Source: Notospermus geniculatus
Lineage: Eukaryota; Nemertea; Pilidiophora; Heteronemertea; Lineidae
Assembly: GCA_002633025.1 (NCBI GenBank)
Contig: NMRB01001816.1
Coordinates: forward strand, 76,210 to 140,209
DNA: 64,000 nucleotides
Direction of reading: 5' to 3'
Each line of letters begins with the position of its first letter. Position 1 is the first letter of the stretch. The notes beneath the pieces were generated by a model, which searched no databases, was not told the DNA's origin, and saw only the letters and a program-made list of their open reading frames with translations. Made by a program: the position numbers and the translations under genes. Below, one piece after another: positions 42,230-53,280 of the stretch.

Positions 42230-42425
42230 GAGTTGCGGTGCCGAGACGTCGTTGGATCGCATCGTCGTTGGAACGTGTCGTCGTCGGATCGAGTCGTCGG
42301 ATCAAGTCGTTGGATCGTGTTGTCGGAATGAGTCGTCGTCGGATGGAAGAGCCGTCGTCGGATCGAGTTGTCGTTGGATGGCGTCATCGTTGGATCGAGA
42401 CATCGTTTATCGAGACGTTGAAACC
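42230..42425 (+). repeat. GTCGTCGGATCGA minisatellite in BEL/Pao 3' region
   Basis: A degenerate array of about 12-18 bp units built on TCGTCGTTGGATCGAG lies between the pol stop and the 3' untranslated part. Confidence 0.7.
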
Positions 42426-43345
42426 GAATTCTTACGTTCGTTAATGAGGATAACGTTAATCATATTCTATTGTGTGTGAAAAATCACGTGATAATTTCGC
42501 TAGTCTGGTGATGTGGCTAGCCATAGTGAGTGAAGGACAGTTTGTCTGTGCTGAAGGCGGAGGCAATTTGGATGAAAGTTGTGCATTGTAATTGTTGTGA
42601 ATTAGATGAAAATTATATGTGTACCAAATTAAGGCACACCTCTTGGTAAACACAACTGATCCAGGTTGTTCCGTGTCCAGGGCAGTCAGTCTGACCTATC
42701 TAATAGTGATGATTAAATAATGTGGGGATATATGTCTTCCCTTGATTCTTGAGGAGAATTCTAATGGAGATTCTGGTGGAAAATTCTATTGGAGATTCTG
42801 ACTACTACGGCAGTGAATCTGAGTACCAAGTGTACTCCTAGTGGACTTGCATTTTTCTGTCTTCCCCATGAAGAATGTCCAACCTGTAGACGGAAGGCTG
42901 TAGAATTGTTTAAGGGCCATTGAGTGTGGTCAGGTGTAGTTTGCTATAGTTATAGCAGTTCTGAAGGGTTAATGTTGTGAAGATACCAAATGTAGTTTCA
43001 GTTTTACATGTTGAAGCCTAATTGTCTACAGGTCTGACAGTTGGATTGGGTTAGACACCTTGAAGTAGTGAAATGACATTCTTCAGTCATTTAGGAGATG
43101 AACAGAATATCAGTAATTCTAGGAGTGGTGAATTTCTTTGGTAAGAGACCACGGTTCTTTTCATGAACTATGACAATTTTCAGTTATTTCCAGGGACATT
43201 GGGACTAGTGGATACTTGGGAGTGTTTACTGTTGGACTGGTCACCTTTGTTTCGGTGGGAGTAGCCAGGAGGCAGTAGTAAAGGAGTTTTTTGGTTTGTT
43301 GATATGGAATACTGGTATATGGTTCAGCTGTGGTTGCAGCTTCCC
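42426..43345 (+). other. BEL/Pao 3' untranslated region
   Basis: No env-like frame or membrane segment is found. GGAGATTCTGGTGGAAATTC-type text is locally repeated near 42770. Confidence 0.5.
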
Positions 43346-43357
43346 ATGGGGGGAGTA
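43346..43357 (+). promoter_or_regulatory. polypurine tract of BEL/Pao
   Basis: ATGGGGGGAGTA directly precedes the 3' LTR start TGTGCG, as expected for plus-strand priming. Confidence 0.8.
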
Positions 43358-43613
43358 TGTGCGCGACGTTTCATCTGGTTGACACTGGAAGTGTTACATC
43401 TTGTGAGAAACATGTGTCTTGGTAGTGAGTTTCCCTCTGGCCAGGTGGCGACACCGGCAGGGCACGCTCGGCATGGACGGAAGCTCACACCGATTCACGA
43501 AAGTTGCAAACTTTCATATGATCAAAAGGCCTGTAAAGACACTTTATGAACAAAATACAAGAACTTTCTGTCGAATTAAAGCTTCATCATTTATTCCATG
43601 CCCAGCCCTCACA
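43358..43613 (+). repeat. 3' LTR of BEL/Pao
   Basis: Starts TGTGCGCGACG and ends CCCTCACA, followed by the target duplication CCACG. Confidence 0.85.
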
Positions 43614-43718
43614 CCACGCGTGCACTATATTTGCAGCTACCAATTCGAGGCCGATTGTTTCAGGAATATTGGCGGCATAGAATCTAATGTCCCGATATCA
43701 GATCTCCCTTTTTTGTGA
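43614..43718 (+). pseudogene. THAP zinc finger, 3' part
   Basis: After the BEL target duplication the THAP frame continues: YICSYQFEADCFRN corresponds to the end of the domain (CSxHFEADCF). The last zinc ligand, normally His, reads Gln (CAA). The frame stops after SDLPFL. Confidence 0.7.
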
Positions 43719-43955
43719 ACCGTTAGAAGTTTCTGTCTGAAGTGTCTTGGGTGTGGTGGGCATGGCATTGTGTGACACTACCGGCGTCCGTTCTCGATCA
43801 ATCGATCACTGTATGTCGGAATTTAGGAATATTGGCGGCATAGAATCTAATGTCTCGATATCAGATCTCCCCCTTTTTGTTAACCTTTAGAAGTTCCTGT
43901 CTGAAGTGTCTTGGGTGGGGTGGGGCATGACATTGTATGACACCCAGCGTCCGTT
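43663..43955 (+). repeat. 163-bp tandem duplication
   Basis: GGAATATTGGCGGCATAGAA begins at 43663 and 43826. The two copies match for about 130 bp with scattered changes. Confidence 0.85.
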
Positions 43956-44696
43956 CATCCCATCATCCCGCCGTCTAGACCTACATGTTTTGCTGGCATG
44001 GGAGTCGTTTCGTCAGTCAAGATGATCAGATAATTACACTATCATTTGAGGGACAATACCCGAGGGACTTGGAAGATACCCAATGCATGATACTTCATTA
44101 TGTAGTACCGGCACACTAAATAATGTACGATTGCATTTAGGCCCCAACACGGGCCCCAACAGCTGCATGTAATTTGGTGTCTGTCCAAAACAAACCCAGT
44201 CGTGTATTTCCCAACATTTCTTTTATGTGACATTCTAATTACAGTTTGTTTAGTCATTGCCGTTTCCTATCGTTGAATCTACTAGAGAATCAACAATACC
44301 AAAATAACTTGATGTTCCCCAGACAAAGCATGACTGTCGACCTCTTCATCAATAAAACGTTCATCATCATCAATGTTGGAAGACGATGACCAATCTGACA
44401 TCCTTAGCACTGTAGTCCATGACAGAAATCAAGAAAATGAACTAATACATACACCTCCAATCGCAGTATGAAAGCACTGAATAATGCTCACACGACAAGC
44501 GCGATGCACATGCAGCTTGGGCAACTAATACCGCCGTGACGTCATCAACCCTGGCGCACGACTTGAATTATGTGCATTCCTTTATGCTCGGATTACGCAG
44601 AGTGATGATAATTGTTTTCAAAAATTCTTTCATGGTTATGTTTCTAATAACATTTAACACCTATTGAAATCGAATTTAACCCTATTGGTGCAAATT
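43956..44696. other. inner 3' region of the THAP transposon
   Basis: No transposase domain or long frame. GGCCCCAAC is repeated in tandem at about 44142. Confidence 0.5.
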
Positions 44697-44729
44697 ATGA
44701 AAAGATCCTTCAGTATCCCTTTAAGACAG

Positions 44730-44895
44730 TACCCCCCTCTCCGCCCGTCCCCTTCCCCGCCTGCCCCAACCCCCAGCCCTGCCCCGAACTCCCTGCCCTC
44801 TCCCTCCCCCTCCCCCTCCCCCTCCCCTCCCCTCCCCTGCCGCACCCCTCCAACGCCCCTCCCCTCCCCCTGGTCCTCCCCTCTATCTCCCCACC
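44730..44895. repeat. C-rich tract, G-quadruplex-prone on the minus strand
   Basis: CCCCT/CCCCTCC runs with repeated CCCCTCCCCCTCCCC give many G3-G5 runs on the minus strand. The open frames here are compositional. Confidence 0.8.
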
Positions 44896-45805
44896 CCCGG
44901 TAAAGACCATCCTTGGAGAGGGGAGGTGCTGGGCCCCACAGTAGATAGCCCCACCTAGGCCCTACTCACCGAACAGACAACATGCTGTCGAATGCACGCA
45001 CTCCCCGTGTTTGTTAGTTGGTAAATAATACGTGTCTGCAGAATGCGCACGCCGTGCAGTCATTTGTCTGCCCTCCCTCTCTATCTGCCTACCCTGTGCC
45101 CTTCACCAGGAAGACATTCCAGGAGCATGGGAACCCCAAGAACCTGACTTCTGTGCCACAGAGTCATAGGCCTCCTTGCCCTTTCTTCATTCAATTTCCA
45201 TTTTCTGAAATAGGGACCATCAAATTTGCTGTCAAGCAAATTTCACAGTTCTAGTTCTGTCAGTCTTTTGTTGGGAGGCATTGACAAACGGGAACCAATG
45301 AAAAATATTACACCGAGTTCGCAGGACATTTCCTTTTAATTCTCTGCTCTTTCTGGGACACGCTGCAGTGTACGGGGGCACATGTGTCAGAATGAAGAAG
45401 TAAATTTTTCAGCCATTTTCAACCATTCAACCTTTCTCTCCGACTAAGAGTTAGCAAATGTAACAATACATATTAATCTCAGAACAAAATAAAAAACAAA
45501 ATCAACGTTGCAAAATGTATTCCAAAAACACTATTATCGTATTATTAAGATAGCACGTGGGTAGAAATTGTACGTAAATTTGTGGGAGCCGAGAATGGGA
45601 TGTATTGAAAACGCATTTTGGTTCCCGAAGCCGCCGCTAGTGCTAGAAGGCTTCGGTATTGACCACCATCTTTGCGGCATAAAACTTGTCGCGGATCTAT
45701 TTGTAGATCATTATGCCCCTAGCCACGTTGGTGCAAAAAGTTAATTGGTGAGAATGTTTTTGTGTGTTGCGGATATGTAACTAAAGCTCAAGATCATCGC
45801 CGTTT
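44896..45805. other. no gene recognised
   Basis: TTTTGGTTCCCGAAGCC at about 45617 is shared with the interior of the Mutator-like element (25627), so a remnant of that family lies here. Confidence 0.45.
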
Positions 45806-46335
45806 TTAGCTCACCTCTGTGAGGTGAGCTTCTTTCATGGTGTGTCGTCCGTCGTCGTTAACAGGGGTGGCACATTTCTAAACCGTTTGGCCTAGGAACT
45901 TGAAACTTGGTGTACAGGTACCCTATGGTAAAAACTATCTCTGAACGGAAACTTAGCGCTGCCAGTTATACGCTCTGGCCTGTAGGAGTACAAGGGAAAT
46001 GGACGGATTCGGATGGAGGTTTTGGAAATTCAACAAAACAGCAGTTTTGGCAGTATTTTCGGTTCATCAAACCCGTCTGCTGGTCAATTTGAGAGTAATT
46101 TCAAACATTTCAACCCGTCTGACCTCGTTGTTGGTTGATTTTCACTTTTTTTTTACTTTTTTACAATTTGTCCCATTTCCTAGTGGGGTTAAGAAAAAGG
46201 GAGGTTTTCCATTTTTTTCACTTTTTTACAATTTGCCTCATTGCCGGGTGGAGTTTTCAGCCATTATGTCCCACATATCCGTCCATTTCCCTTATACTTA
46301 TAAAAACATTACAGTGAAACTTAAGTTGCTTTCAC
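45806..46335 (+). repeat. AGCTCAC hairpin-headed repeat, copy 3
   Basis: The head TAGCTCACCTCTGTGAGGTGAGCT has a longer stem than copies 1 and 2. GTCGTCCGTCGTC and AACTTGAAACTTGGT follow; then it diverges into T-rich text with a repeated TTTTTTACAATTTG. Confidence 0.7.
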
Positions 46336-46769
46336 TATATTATGTGGAATAATCCCTTGCTGGTACAAATAATCTAAACTCATATTACTAACTGCAACAA
46401 CGCCACCTAGTTTCAAAATCTCTTCTAAATTAGCCTGACTCGGCGAACCGATGTTGATTCTAAGAAATCTTCTCAGTGCATAGGAATAACCAATTGTTAC
46501 TCCAGTATCTGATACAATGTATTCACAAAATCCTTCTTGTTCATATCCATTTATTTAGTAGAAAAAGCTCAATGCTGATGACTTGCAATTTGGCTGTTAC
46601 TTATGTTTACTTGTGCATCCGATACAATAAAAATATACATTTTATAAGGTCCTTTTCCACATGTCTTTGTTATTGCTAATTGTATTCCGTCCTGTGTATT
46701 CTGTAGCATTTTCCCAGACCCATGTAAAATATTATCTTCGGTTGTTCTTAGGTCAACCCAAAACCCATA
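46336..46769. other. nothing recognised
   Basis: No coding or repeat signal could be supported. Confidence 0.35.
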
Positions 46770-47168
46770 GGGCCATATTCATAAAGGGTGTTTAGCCTAA
46801 TCAGCGTACAAATTCTGCATTACACAGATTAAAGGCCTAGAAAACTATTGTCTGATGTCTGTATGGTGCTTCAGCAGAGGCGTTCACCCGTAGGATAATC
46901 ACCCGTGTACAACTTTCCTGCGTCTAAGTTCAAGAGGACAAAGGAAAAGTTAAACGATCAGGCAGGCTTGTCTAGAATTTGTCCAACACTTTCATTTGTC
47001 CTTGCACACTGAGCCGCAGGAAAGTTAGACGCGTGTGATCATCTTGTGGGTAAATGCCAGAGATCAGGCAGCATACAGAAGGCATAACAATAGTTTTCTG
47101 GGCCTTTAACCTGTGTAATGCAGAATTTGTACGCTGCTTAGGCTAAACACACTTTATGAATATGGCCC
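46770..47168. mobile_element. 399-bp GGGCC-type foldback
   Basis: Arms of at least 100 bp start GGGCCATATTCATAAAG, with inverted CAAATTCTGCATTACACAG on both sides. The centre is near 46970. Confidence 0.9.
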
Positions 47169-47314
47169 TATAATTACATTTTCGGATTCTTGGCGGATTT
47201 CCGTGGAATTCCGCGTTTTCTCCATGCCGAACAAACGCGCTGCTCCACGTGACAGTTTTCTGTCGAAAGTTTGCTGTCAGATAGTCAATTATTGCTGTCA
47301 GACAGTCTGATAGC

Positions 47315-47475
47315 CTGATAGCCTAGTGGTTATCACGTCCGAATAGCAAGCGGCAGATCCCGGGTTCGAATCCAGCCCGGGCCATATGGCATTTTCCCGG
47401 CTCTTCAGTCCGGCCCATGGGACAGTAAGATGCCTTGTACCTTGTGCCTCCGTAAGGGCAAGTAAAAGACCCCAT
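47315..47475 (+). mobile_element. tRNA-derived SINE
   Basis: A box TAGCCTAGTGG (47319-47329) and B box GGTTCGAATCC (47363-47373) are followed by GGGACAGTAAGATGCC and TAAAAGACCCCATCCAA. The body is not shared with the other SINEs in this window. Confidence 0.75.
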
Positions 47476-48418
47476 CCAAGTGAGGAACATGAGTAGCTTG
47501 AGATGGCCTCCTCCGTACTTACCAGGGCCAATTATGCTACATGTATAGCGTCGGATATGACGGGAAAATGAAATACAAATCGCACTTATGCTACCTTGGC
47601 CAGCCGATTGTGGTAGGAATGTTACACCACATGTGTCACATTGGAAACATCATTCTTCAGCATTGAGGTCGCAGTGTGGTCTCACAACCTAACAAGGTCA
47701 CTCTCAGTGCGATTGGCCAGATGTATGTGAAAAGGACTTTACGTTTCTTTTATTCGTGAGCGAAACGGACAGGCGGCTATCAGGGTGATCGGGTCAATCT
47801 CTTTCATTCCAAACCTTTATACCAGTATCTTGCTTTCCAATAATTTCATATCTGTTTTGCTTAGACGGGCATGACACACTGTCCAAGCATTTTATCGATG
47901 TCATCAACTCTCATAATTCGTCGCGTAGACCTACATGTACATACCGATTCGAATATAATTGTCCCTATGTTTGTTTTGGTCCGTCGCTAGCAGACAGAGT
48001 GGGCCTAACACAGTCACATCGTAACTAGGACTTAAAATTCACTTTAAGAATGAAATCTATACACACAATACATATTTAGGAAAATGATGTATGTTGGACA
48101 CTCAATTTATCGTATATGTCAAAAGGCATAACCGAGACATAGTGTCGATAAATTATTTTCCATGCTTCGACGAATTTGTGTGAAATTAGTCGTAAATAAA
48201 ATTTAAGTTACAACAGGTCATGCGAAATTTATAGGATATGTGTTGTCAAATTTAGGCTTGGATACTAAAAATAGGTAGGCCTATGTAAGTGTTTTATGAC
48301 GTGATGAGAATAAGATTTTTATCAGGTCACTGTTCTCAATCTCAGTGTGAAACCGGGTCAGTTGAAAAAGGCAAATTTCATGACGAAAAAAATCGCGTCA
48401 TGTCATGCCAAGCAACGA
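47476..48418. other. nothing recognised
   Basis: No gene or repeat could be supported. Confidence 0.35.
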
Positions 48419-48428
48419 CCCTACAAAT

Positions 48429-49390
48429 CAATCTCGTACCCAAAGATTCGTTACGTTCGGGCCGAGGTTGTAGCCGGGGGTTGTAGGTCGCTCCACTTAT
48501 GGGCTAGGTCCAGGAAAAAAGCTGGTAGTGCGTAATAAAAACACCCTGTAACATGTAAATGTGGGCTATCAAGACATAATTTGGGGTAGGTTATTCAGAA
48601 TTGGCTCCTTTAGATCGGAATATAGTAGTCTAAAACATACTAGGCCCGTTTTATTTTAGCCTGATATTTACCGTTCCCGGCAGGGGTGTAAGGATACTGG
48701 TTTCAGGGCTGTGAAATGGCGGCGATTTCGTATGATATTTACATTGTCCGAGAAAATTGCCAATAAAAAGAGTTAGAATCATTGGAATTTGGTGAAACTC
48801 AAATATGATATTCTCAACAAATGCCACTTGAGCCTGTGAAAATTTGAATCGGCTCCTATGTGTAGTTTTTAAATTATTTGGCAGAATGTATGTACAGTCG
48901 ATGTACAGGACGTGTACAGAAAATTTAATTGTGGACCTAGCCCTTATCTCTGGACAAACTAGTTCCTACCGAGCATGCGCGACCTACTTGTGGACGGGCC
49001 GTTAATGCTAGGTCGGAAGAATGGAGACAGGTGGCGCTGTGAGAATTTTTGATCTCTGCAGACGGCTGACAGTGATTTGCAGCATCGATTTTAGACCAAT
49101 TTTAGAACGCAGATGCATTCAAATAATTGCATTGTAAAATATTACACACAAAAATGTCCTTAGAAAGTTTTTCATGAGGGATCTGTTGTATTTATTCGGG
49201 AAAAAACAAAGCATTACTTGGCGCTCTACATAAACTTGAGGTGAAACGGTCAAAAGTTAGTATATATTCATGCGCAGGGTGTAACACACGTGTCTTGGAA
49301 ACCCTGAAGTAGTCCGTAGCCGTCTCCAGAGATTAGTGGACCGACCTACAACCTCGGCCTGAGTGTAACGAATCTCTGGGTACGAGATTG
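48429..49390. mobile_element. Mutator-like TIR element, copy 2
   Basis: TIRs start CAATCTCGTACCCAAAGATT. CCCTACAAAT is duplicated on both sides (48419-48428 and 49391-49400). The interior 49087-49320 matches copy 1 (ATGTCCTTAGAAAG, GAGGGATCTGTTGTATTTAT). It carries a nested element at 48501-48943. Confidence 0.85.
48501..48943. mobile_element. nested element with TTAT duplication
   Basis: Ends GGGCTAGGTCCA and TGGACCTAGCCC are inverted, with TTAT outside both. The opposite TIR of the host element (CCACTAATCTCTGG in inverse) shows the unfilled site. Confidence 0.8.
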
Positions 49391-49400
49391 CCCTACAAAT

Positions 49401-50548
49401 AGCTAATTATACGCTAGCAACAGTTAGTAATATCCTCCTTATCCCTTATCTGTCATCATCAGCGGAGAAATATTGCCGTCATCATCTCTGACGGGCACAA
49501 GCCGACAGCCAGTCATGAACTCGCAATCTCGTTCCCATTTCTCCTCACGTAGAATTACAATTTAGCGGAGCGTGTCCCATTGTCAGAGTCGCAGTAATCA
49601 AAACAACAGACATCAAAAAATCGTTAATCAAATCGATGGCTTGTTATTTTCATATTTCATCCTCGTCCCAGCCGCATTAGCTTAATCTTTCCTTGATCTG
49701 TCGATAGCAACACGTCCGCCAAGAGGACGTAGGGACGAGGTTAGAACGTGGCGCCAATAAAAACATCGGAGACATTCACTCCGGCAATATAACCAATCAG
49801 AAAGCTTGTACCTGAGATACGGTGAAAGTTTGCCTCTACTCACAGCGAGTAAAAAACGCAAAATATTTAAAACAAAATCGAGGCAACAGTAGGCATGGCA
49901 CTCTGAATCATGTTACATTACCACCGCAGCAGACGTAAAAATCGTAGGAGAACACAAAAGTTGTTTTTTGCGGGATTCTTGCGCCTCGAAGTTAAAAGCT
50001 GAGAACATTATTATAAATGCCGTGGTTGCGTGTCAAGTTATCTGACAGACAGAGGTGTGAAAGTAGGAGCCGAGACATCTTTTTACAAAGATTCGCGTTC
50101 CTTAAAGTTGCACGGTATTGGATCGTTGATGCGTTATTTGGCTGCCGACATAGAGGGAGCCACCTAGCGGCAGCAATACGAACTACAAAAATCCATTAAA
50201 AATGTACGAAGGAAATCGTAGTTAGTCCCTTGGGTTGGAGAGTGGCGCGGTGGCGCCGGCTGTCGAGAAAAAGTGGCAATACCGTGTTCCTTTAAAAGGA
50301 AATCTTCTCTAAGTTGGATTCGGAAACCGACGATGACGTCACTGCATATTTAAAAACCTGATGACGTCAGGCAAGGGCGATAATTCCGATGTAACATTTG
50401 AAAGTAATCCTGTCGCTCAGTGTTTCCCTCGAATTGTTTGGAAAAAATTATTGAATGATCGCTTTTACTTCCTTTCTGTTGTACAGATGCACTGGAGAGC
50501 CCTGTACAAAACTTGAATGAATGAATTTACTAGACTTTATTCATACCA
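49401..50548. other. no gene recognised
   Basis: Several short open frames lack domains. TGACGTCA occurs near 50334 and 50363. Confidence 0.35.
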
Positions 50549-50875
50549 GCATAAAGGAATCAAACATAAAGGTTTAACTGCGAACGATGAAGTAGCTGAG
50601 GGATACACTTCATGTATTGCCACCAGATGTCTCTCACTGCCTGAATTTTGGCTTTACGTAATAGGCAGGAGCTTCAACATTTTTTGTGGTGGAGGGGTAC
50701 ATGAATCTGTCAACTTGATGCCTTGAATTCCATTTCTAAGGATAACAGAGCTATTTTCCAACACAATTAGTGTTCCATGTGCAAATGTACGTCAGCCTAT
50801 TCAAATGCACACAGATGACCCTGCGCTCACATCGTTCGTGGGGTTCTCATTAAATCAGTCCTTTTGTATCATAAG
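50549..50875 (+). repeat. dispersed repeat, copy 1
   Basis: Matches 61365-61695 at high identity (CATAAAGGAATCAA to AGTCCTTTTGTATC). The peptide frame is shared but shows no domain. Confidence 0.85.
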
Positions 50876-51176
50876 ATCAAGACGGGGTGTCCCTCTAGTG
50901 GGCCTTGTTATTAAAACCAGGGCTATTATAGATGATTGCCTAATTTTAACTTCATTCATCTTTTGCTTCGAGTGTCACCGCGACAGAGCCGAGCTGATTA
51001 TGGTCATATTCGCACAGTCGTGGAAACCTTCAGGGAAATCCTTCAATTTACCTCCGCTTCAAATTTGAAGTATCGGGGAAGATAAATTCATCTCGCTGCG
51101 GGCTGATAGCTTTAACACACTGCGTTCCTATTTTGATAAGTTCTGAGATCTGCGTCTGGCATCTGTCAAGGATGAA

Positions 51177-51343
51177 ATAGTGGGGAGCTTTTAGAAATCA
51201 AACGATAAACGTAAACTTTCCGACAACGTTATTTTTCATACATGTACCACATTAAGCAAATTTTATACTGCATTTTCGGTACAAAAATAACGTTGTCGTT
51301 AACGTTTACGTTTATCGTTTGATTTCTAAACCTCCCTATTCAC
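51177..51343. mobile_element. foldback MITE, AATAGGGAG family, copy 2
   Basis: Arms with TTAGAAATCAAACGATAAAC and its inverted copy, and ACAACGTTATTTTT inside; related to 10335-10471. Confidence 0.8.
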
Positions 51344-51728
51344 TACATCGGTGTAATGTAGGCCTACATCTGTGCCAAGAGTCAGGGAGCTAAAAATTGA
51401 TAAAAAAATGACCGCCAAACATTCTAAACATGATGAGGGGACGCAACACATCACACGATCACACAGTTGGAGAAAAAAACTCCAAAAGAGTACCTCCCCG
51501 TCGGGAATCGAACCAGGTGTAACGTCGATCAGTGTTCCCCGTATTTCTGTGTTTTTCTTATTGTTTCCCTCCTGACGGATTAAGCGGCAACTAACCCAAC
51601 AATAACCATTCGAGGCCGTGTCTGTTGTTGGGGAACACTGACCTACAGAAACACTCACAGATGTTACACCTGTGTAGCCTAACGTTTTTCAGTGAGGCCC
51701 CTGTGCCAGTGTGACATTACAATAGATT
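51344..51728. other. repeat debris with a lone B-box-like word
   Basis: GGGAATCGAACC at about 51508 resembles an inverted B box without an A box. GGTGTAAC and GTTACACC words are inverted around 51600. Confidence 0.35.
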
Positions 51729-52101
51729 GACGGAATAAGCGGCGACTTGACAATGAGCGACACACAGAGAAACAGTGAGTCTGTTTCCCAGTGTGTTCCA
51801 AACAATGGGAGTCACACAGAAAAACGTTACACCGGTGTGATAGAATCTACCCCCGTCTTCCTGATGTCTCCCTTTATTGTTTGTCACAGGATTAAGGATC
51901 TTGGTCTCTCTAGAGTCCAATGGGGATCCTAGCTACGATAGAGGGCAGCACACCGAAACCCGGTCCTACAATGGGCGCCTTTTGTGTGGGAAATTGATGA
52001 GGACCGGGATGTCAGTTTCATTTCAATAGTTTTGACCACTAGTGACACCTGTTGAGGCAGTGGGCTAGGGTCCCCATTGAGTGGTGCCGCTTAATCCGTA
52101 G
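51729..52101. mobile_element. small TIR element, GACGGAATAAGCGGC ends
   Basis: GACGGAATAAGCGGC (51729) and its inverse GCCGCTTAATCCGT (52086) bound the segment. The same end text recurs at 51575, 55150 and 60162, so the word marks a family. Confidence 0.55.
51905..52080 (-). repeat. dispersed repeat, inverted copy
   Basis: Inverted relative to 52985-53150. Shared words are AACCACTAGTGACACCT in inverse and GGACCGGG. Confidence 0.85.
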
Positions 52102-52890
52102 TGTTGGGGGACATCACATATTGGGGGACATTAGATTTTTTCACACCGGTTCTCCCACAATACTAGAGCGTTCGCAAAGCCCCCAAAACGCAAACGCAAA
52201 CAACGTCAATCCCATTGTATCATTGTTCGATGCCACGACAGCCATTTGCGTTGGCGTTTCGGGGACCTTGCGAAAACTCTCTATTATCGAAGATTACACG
52301 TGTATGGTCAGCAGACACGCGATCACCTCAATCGGTCGTGTTGACGACGCACTGCTATAAAGTACGTAGACTTGATACCAAAGTAGGCTACTGATCCATG
52401 AATATCCACACTTCATCCGCCCATCTCCCAGCAATCTTTGGATATAACACCAAATTATCCTAATCTACCAAGAAATCGTTATAATCATCAGATGAGATTT
52501 TTATTCCAATATCATTTTCAGCTCTCATTACAGTACGTACGCCTTGTTTTTTTCTATATAATGGTAATTTTGTTCTTGTTATTATTTCATGTACTTGTGT
52601 AGCCGTCGTGTCGTATCATATAGCTGGTACACACTAGGTATTAACGTGCATATGACTCCGTGCTATAATGACAGAGTACAGTGTAAAATCGCTTTGAAAT
52701 AACAATTTGTAAGTGAAACAGAATGGGGAAACTGGAATACATGTGTACTTCAAAGAGAGAAACCTAAACCAAATTTATCTGAAATTGAAATGACGAATTT
52801 TTCTGACCAAACATATACAAAAATAGCAATTACGGCAGCTGACCTTGTCTCCTTTCCACTGTTTACTTGCTGTTTGTCGCAGTGCGCTAG
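52102..52890. other. no gene recognised
   Basis: AACGCAAACGCAAACAACG and TTTGCGTTGGCGTTT near 52190-52260 form a short inverted pair. Nothing else is seen. Confidence 0.4.
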
Positions 52891-52917
52891 CCACTGCAGG
52901 TTTCCACAACGAGGGCA

Positions 52918-53280
52918 CCGAGGTCTATATTGTCCAATCAGACACAAGTATTTCTGTTTGACCGAGATAGTTGTCTGGGAACTCCACGTCCAATGGGGAC
53001 CCTAGCCCACTCCCTCAATAGGTGTCACTAGTGGTTAAAACTATTGAAATGAAACTGACATCCCGGTCCTGATCAATTTCCCACACAAAAGGCGTCCATT
53101 GTATAGGACCGGGTGTCGGTGTGCTGCCCTCTTTCGTAGCTAGGATCACAATTGTGTGGTTTAGAAGCCTCCTTCCTCGAGCCAATTTGCCAACAAGACC
53201 AGTGAGATCTATATTGTCCAATCAAATGCAAGTATTTCTGTTTCCCCGAGATACATGTAGCTGTCCACGTCCCATTGGGT
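52918..53280 (+). repeat. direct repeats 285 bp apart plus dispersed repeat
   Basis: TCTATATTGTCCAATCA and AAGTATTTCTGTTT recur at 52922 and 53207. Between them 52985-53150 is the + copy of the repeat found inverted at 51905. Confidence 0.8.

Larger units (their letters stand above)
35112..43613 (+). mobile_element. BEL/Pao LTR retrotransposon, defective
   Basis: Canonical TGT...ACA element with a perfect 5-bp target duplication CCACG (35107-35111 and 43614-43618). It contains a long gag-pol frame with protease, reverse transcriptase, RNase H and integrase in BEL order. The 5' LTR keeps only 92 bp, identical to the start of the 256-bp 3' LTR; the rest of it and the primer-binding site are deleted. 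A frameshift near 41425 and an insertion or gap at 41937-42021 also disable it. The perfect LTR identity over 92 bp suggests recent insertion. Confidence 0.9.
33975..44720 (+). mobile_element. TTAA-flanked THAP transposon (Kolobok-like), nested insertions
   Basis: The inverted ends AGGGATACTGAAGGATC...GATCCTTCAGTATCCCT are 21 bp identical. TTAA lies on both sides (33971-33974 and 44721-44724). The flanks GACCTC and GACAGT are adjacent in an unfilled paralog at 56599-56614 (GACCTC-TGAA-GACAGT). It encodes a THAP zinc finger but no visible DDE transposase. TTAA targets plus THAP are the known signature of Kolobok transposons. Without the BEL/Pao and MITE insertions it is about 1.5 kb, so it was probably already nonautonomous. 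Confidence 0.8.

Noticed and set aside
42426-43357. Envelope gene in BEL/Pao
   Set aside because: No long frame, signal peptide or membrane segment in the 3' region.
44654-44910. Pro/Ser- or Gly/Glu-rich proteins
   Set aside because: Low-complexity C-rich DNA gives open frames on both strands.
47315-47390. tRNA gene
   Set aside because: Good A and B boxes, but acceptor and anticodon stems do not pair; the body is SINE-like.
51500-51525. SINE based on GGGAATCGAACC
   Set aside because: Only one box-like word, no A box at the right distance and no second copy.
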